Positions 5,257-6,293 of a DNA stretch of 6,293 nucleotides are shown here, one piece after another. Location of the stretch: positions 1-6,293 of the forward strand of contig JAESTB010000209.1 of assembly GCA_016763815.1 (NCBI GenBank), given 5' to 3'. The notes under the pieces were generated by a model, which did not search any database, was not told the origin of the DNA, and was given only the letters and a program-made list of their open reading frames with translations. The stretch is from Arenicella sp. (lineage in GTDB: Bacteria; Pseudomonadota; Gammaproteobacteria; Arenicellales; Arenicellaceae). The position numbers and the translations under genes are program-made. The first letter of the stretch is position 1. Each line of letters begins with the position of its first letter.

Positions 5257-6293
5257 ATGGAAAAACAACTCGGCCCAAATACTCAACTAGGAAGGTACAA
5301 ACTCAATAGTTTGCTGGGGATTGGTGGCAGTAGCGAAGTCTATCGAGCTACCGACACAGAATTAAAACGACAAGTCGCCATTAAATGTATTCACATTACG
5401 ACCGCAGACAAATCGGCCACACAAAGCATTGAACATGAGGCTGCGCTAACTGCTCAATTAAATCACCCTAATATCGTACAATTGCATGATATTGTTATCA
5501 CCGATCAGGTGCTCGGGCTAGTAATGGAGTATGTGGATGGTGCCACGCTAAAAGAGACGATGAAACAAACTAAACCTGATCAGTCTCAGGCTTTAGATTG
5601 GCTGGCTCAAATCAGCAAAGGTCTAGGGCATGCGCATAAATCTGGCATTATTCACTGCGACCTGAAATTGGATAATGTCGTTCTCACCAAGGATAACGTT
5701 GTTAAAATTGCTGACTTTGGAATCGCTAAAGCGCTTTTGCCTGTTAAAACTCCTGGCTCGATTAAATTTCCTGAGCCAACTAGCTCAAGCCAAATAAGCG
5801 GAAGTGCGCATGCGGTTTCCCCAGAGCAAGCGCAAGGAAAACAGTTGGATGTCAGAACGGATATTTTCTCATTTGGAATCTTAGCCTATCAGTTATTAAC
5901 CGGGCGTCACCCATTCGGTATTGACCAAGATGATCAAACGATTATGCAGCGTATTGTGCACCAGCCTTTTGAGTTCAGTGCCGCCGATCGTATATCTATG
6001 CCCGACACTTTATTAGGCTTAATTAGCGCCCTGCTTGAAAAAAAACCAACAAATAGACCCAAAAACATGGAGGCTATAAGCGCTAGACTTCAGCACATAT
6101 TAGAATTGACGCGCTCCGACACAAAAGAAGATGACCACACTCGATTAATACCGCTAATAACTAGTGTTAAGTTTTGGCAACAGCCCATTATACAATGGTG
6201 TGCGTTTGCAATGCTGTTGACGGTGATAACTTTGTCCTCTTGGTTTCTCTGGCCCACCAATAAGCCTGAACCGGTTTATGTGGCGCTTATAGA
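5257..6293 (+). CDS. Transmembrane serine/threonine protein kinase (3' partial)
   Basis: The first 345 codons of a Hanks-type Ser/Thr kinase are visible; the gene runs off the window. The kinase domain covers about residues 14-283. It has a glycine loop GIGGSSEV (21-28), VAIK with Lys43, a helix-C Glu probably at 61, catalytic loop HCDLKLDN (133-140) with Asp135, DFG (153-155), SPE (188-190) and the lobe-closing Arg267. All catalytic residues are present, but the usual HRD is HCD, making it a non-RD kinase. The activation segment is rich in Ser and Thr (165-183). A single membrane segment lies at about 311-332 (IIQWCAFAMLLTVITLSSWFLW), so the kinase faces the cytoplasm and the missing C-terminus is probably periplasmic, perhaps a sensor. 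ATG 5257 is fixed by an in-frame TAA at 5248-5250. It likely forms an operon with the FHA gene and may phosphorylate that product. Confidence 0.93.
   Translation, partial: MEKQLGPNTQLGRYKLNSLLGIGGSSEVYRATDTELKRQVAIKCIHITTADKSATQSIEHEAALTAQLNHPNIVQLHDIVITDQVLGLVMEYVDGATLKETMKQTKPDQSQALDWLAQISKGLGHAHKSGIIHCDLKLDNVVLTKDNVVKIADFGIAKALLPVKTPGSIKFPEPTSSSQISGSAHAVSPEQAQGKQLDVRTDIFSFGILAYQLLTGRHPFGIDQDDQTIMQRIVHQPFEFSAADRISMPDTLLGLISALLEKKPTNRPKNMEAISARLQHILELTRSDTKEDDHTRLIPLITSVKFWQQPIIQWCAFAMLLTVITLSSWFLWPTNKPEPVYVALI

Noticed and set aside
5010..5258. 82-codon minus-strand frame at the end of the FHA gene
   Set aside because: It is antisense to the winged-helix region, with no family match; a shadow frame.

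Overview
The window looks like chromosomal DNA of a free-living gammaproteobacterium, possibly marine. Base composition is moderate, codon use is mixed, and the housekeeping genes are of proteobacterial type. This placement is an inference from gene content; no rRNA or other taxonomic marker is present. No tRNA, rRNA, CRISPR array, insertion sequence or prophage gene was seen.

Layout. (1) Positions 1-200 hold the last 65 codons of gatB, the tRNA amidotransferase subunit B. (2) Positions 227-1018 encode a double-hotdog thioesterase-family protein in the same direction. (3) Positions 1019-1286 are non-coding and contain a degenerate element resembling a widespread dispersed bacterial repeat. 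(4) Positions 1287-2105, on the minus strand, encode a crotonase-superfamily protein convergent with the thioesterase. (5) Positions 2106-2344 lie between divergent genes and include a 10-codon reading frame with a near-perfect Shine-Dalgarno. (6) Positions 2345-2887 encode GTP cyclohydrolase I (folE). (7) Positions 2888-3123 are non-coding, with an operator-like palindrome and an 11-bp hairpin between convergent genes. (8) Positions 3124-3693, minus strand, encode a LOG-family nucleoside-monophosphate phosphoribohydrolase. (9) Positions 3694-4277 contain a 56-aa unidentified reading frame (GTG start, 3852-4022) and a second, out-of-phase frame with a membrane-like segment; a run of eight A bases connects the two. 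(10) Positions 4278-5237 encode a protein with an N-terminal FHA domain and a C-terminal OmpR-like winged helix. (11) From 5257 to the window end is a Hanks-type Ser/Thr kinase with one transmembrane segment, truncated by the window edge.

Working together. The left two thirds is ordinary metabolism: tRNA-Gln/Asn charging, acyl-CoA handling, folate/pterin synthesis and nucleotide salvage. The genes point in different directions and form no single pathway. The notable part is the right end. There, a predicted phosphothreonine-binding transcription regulator sits directly upstream of a membrane Ser/Thr kinase, and the two look translationally coupled. Family knowledge suggests a compact kinase-to-promoter signalling pair, analogous to mycobacterial PknH-EmbR but with the reverse domain order (FHA first, DNA-binding domain last) and no bacterial transcriptional activation domain visible.
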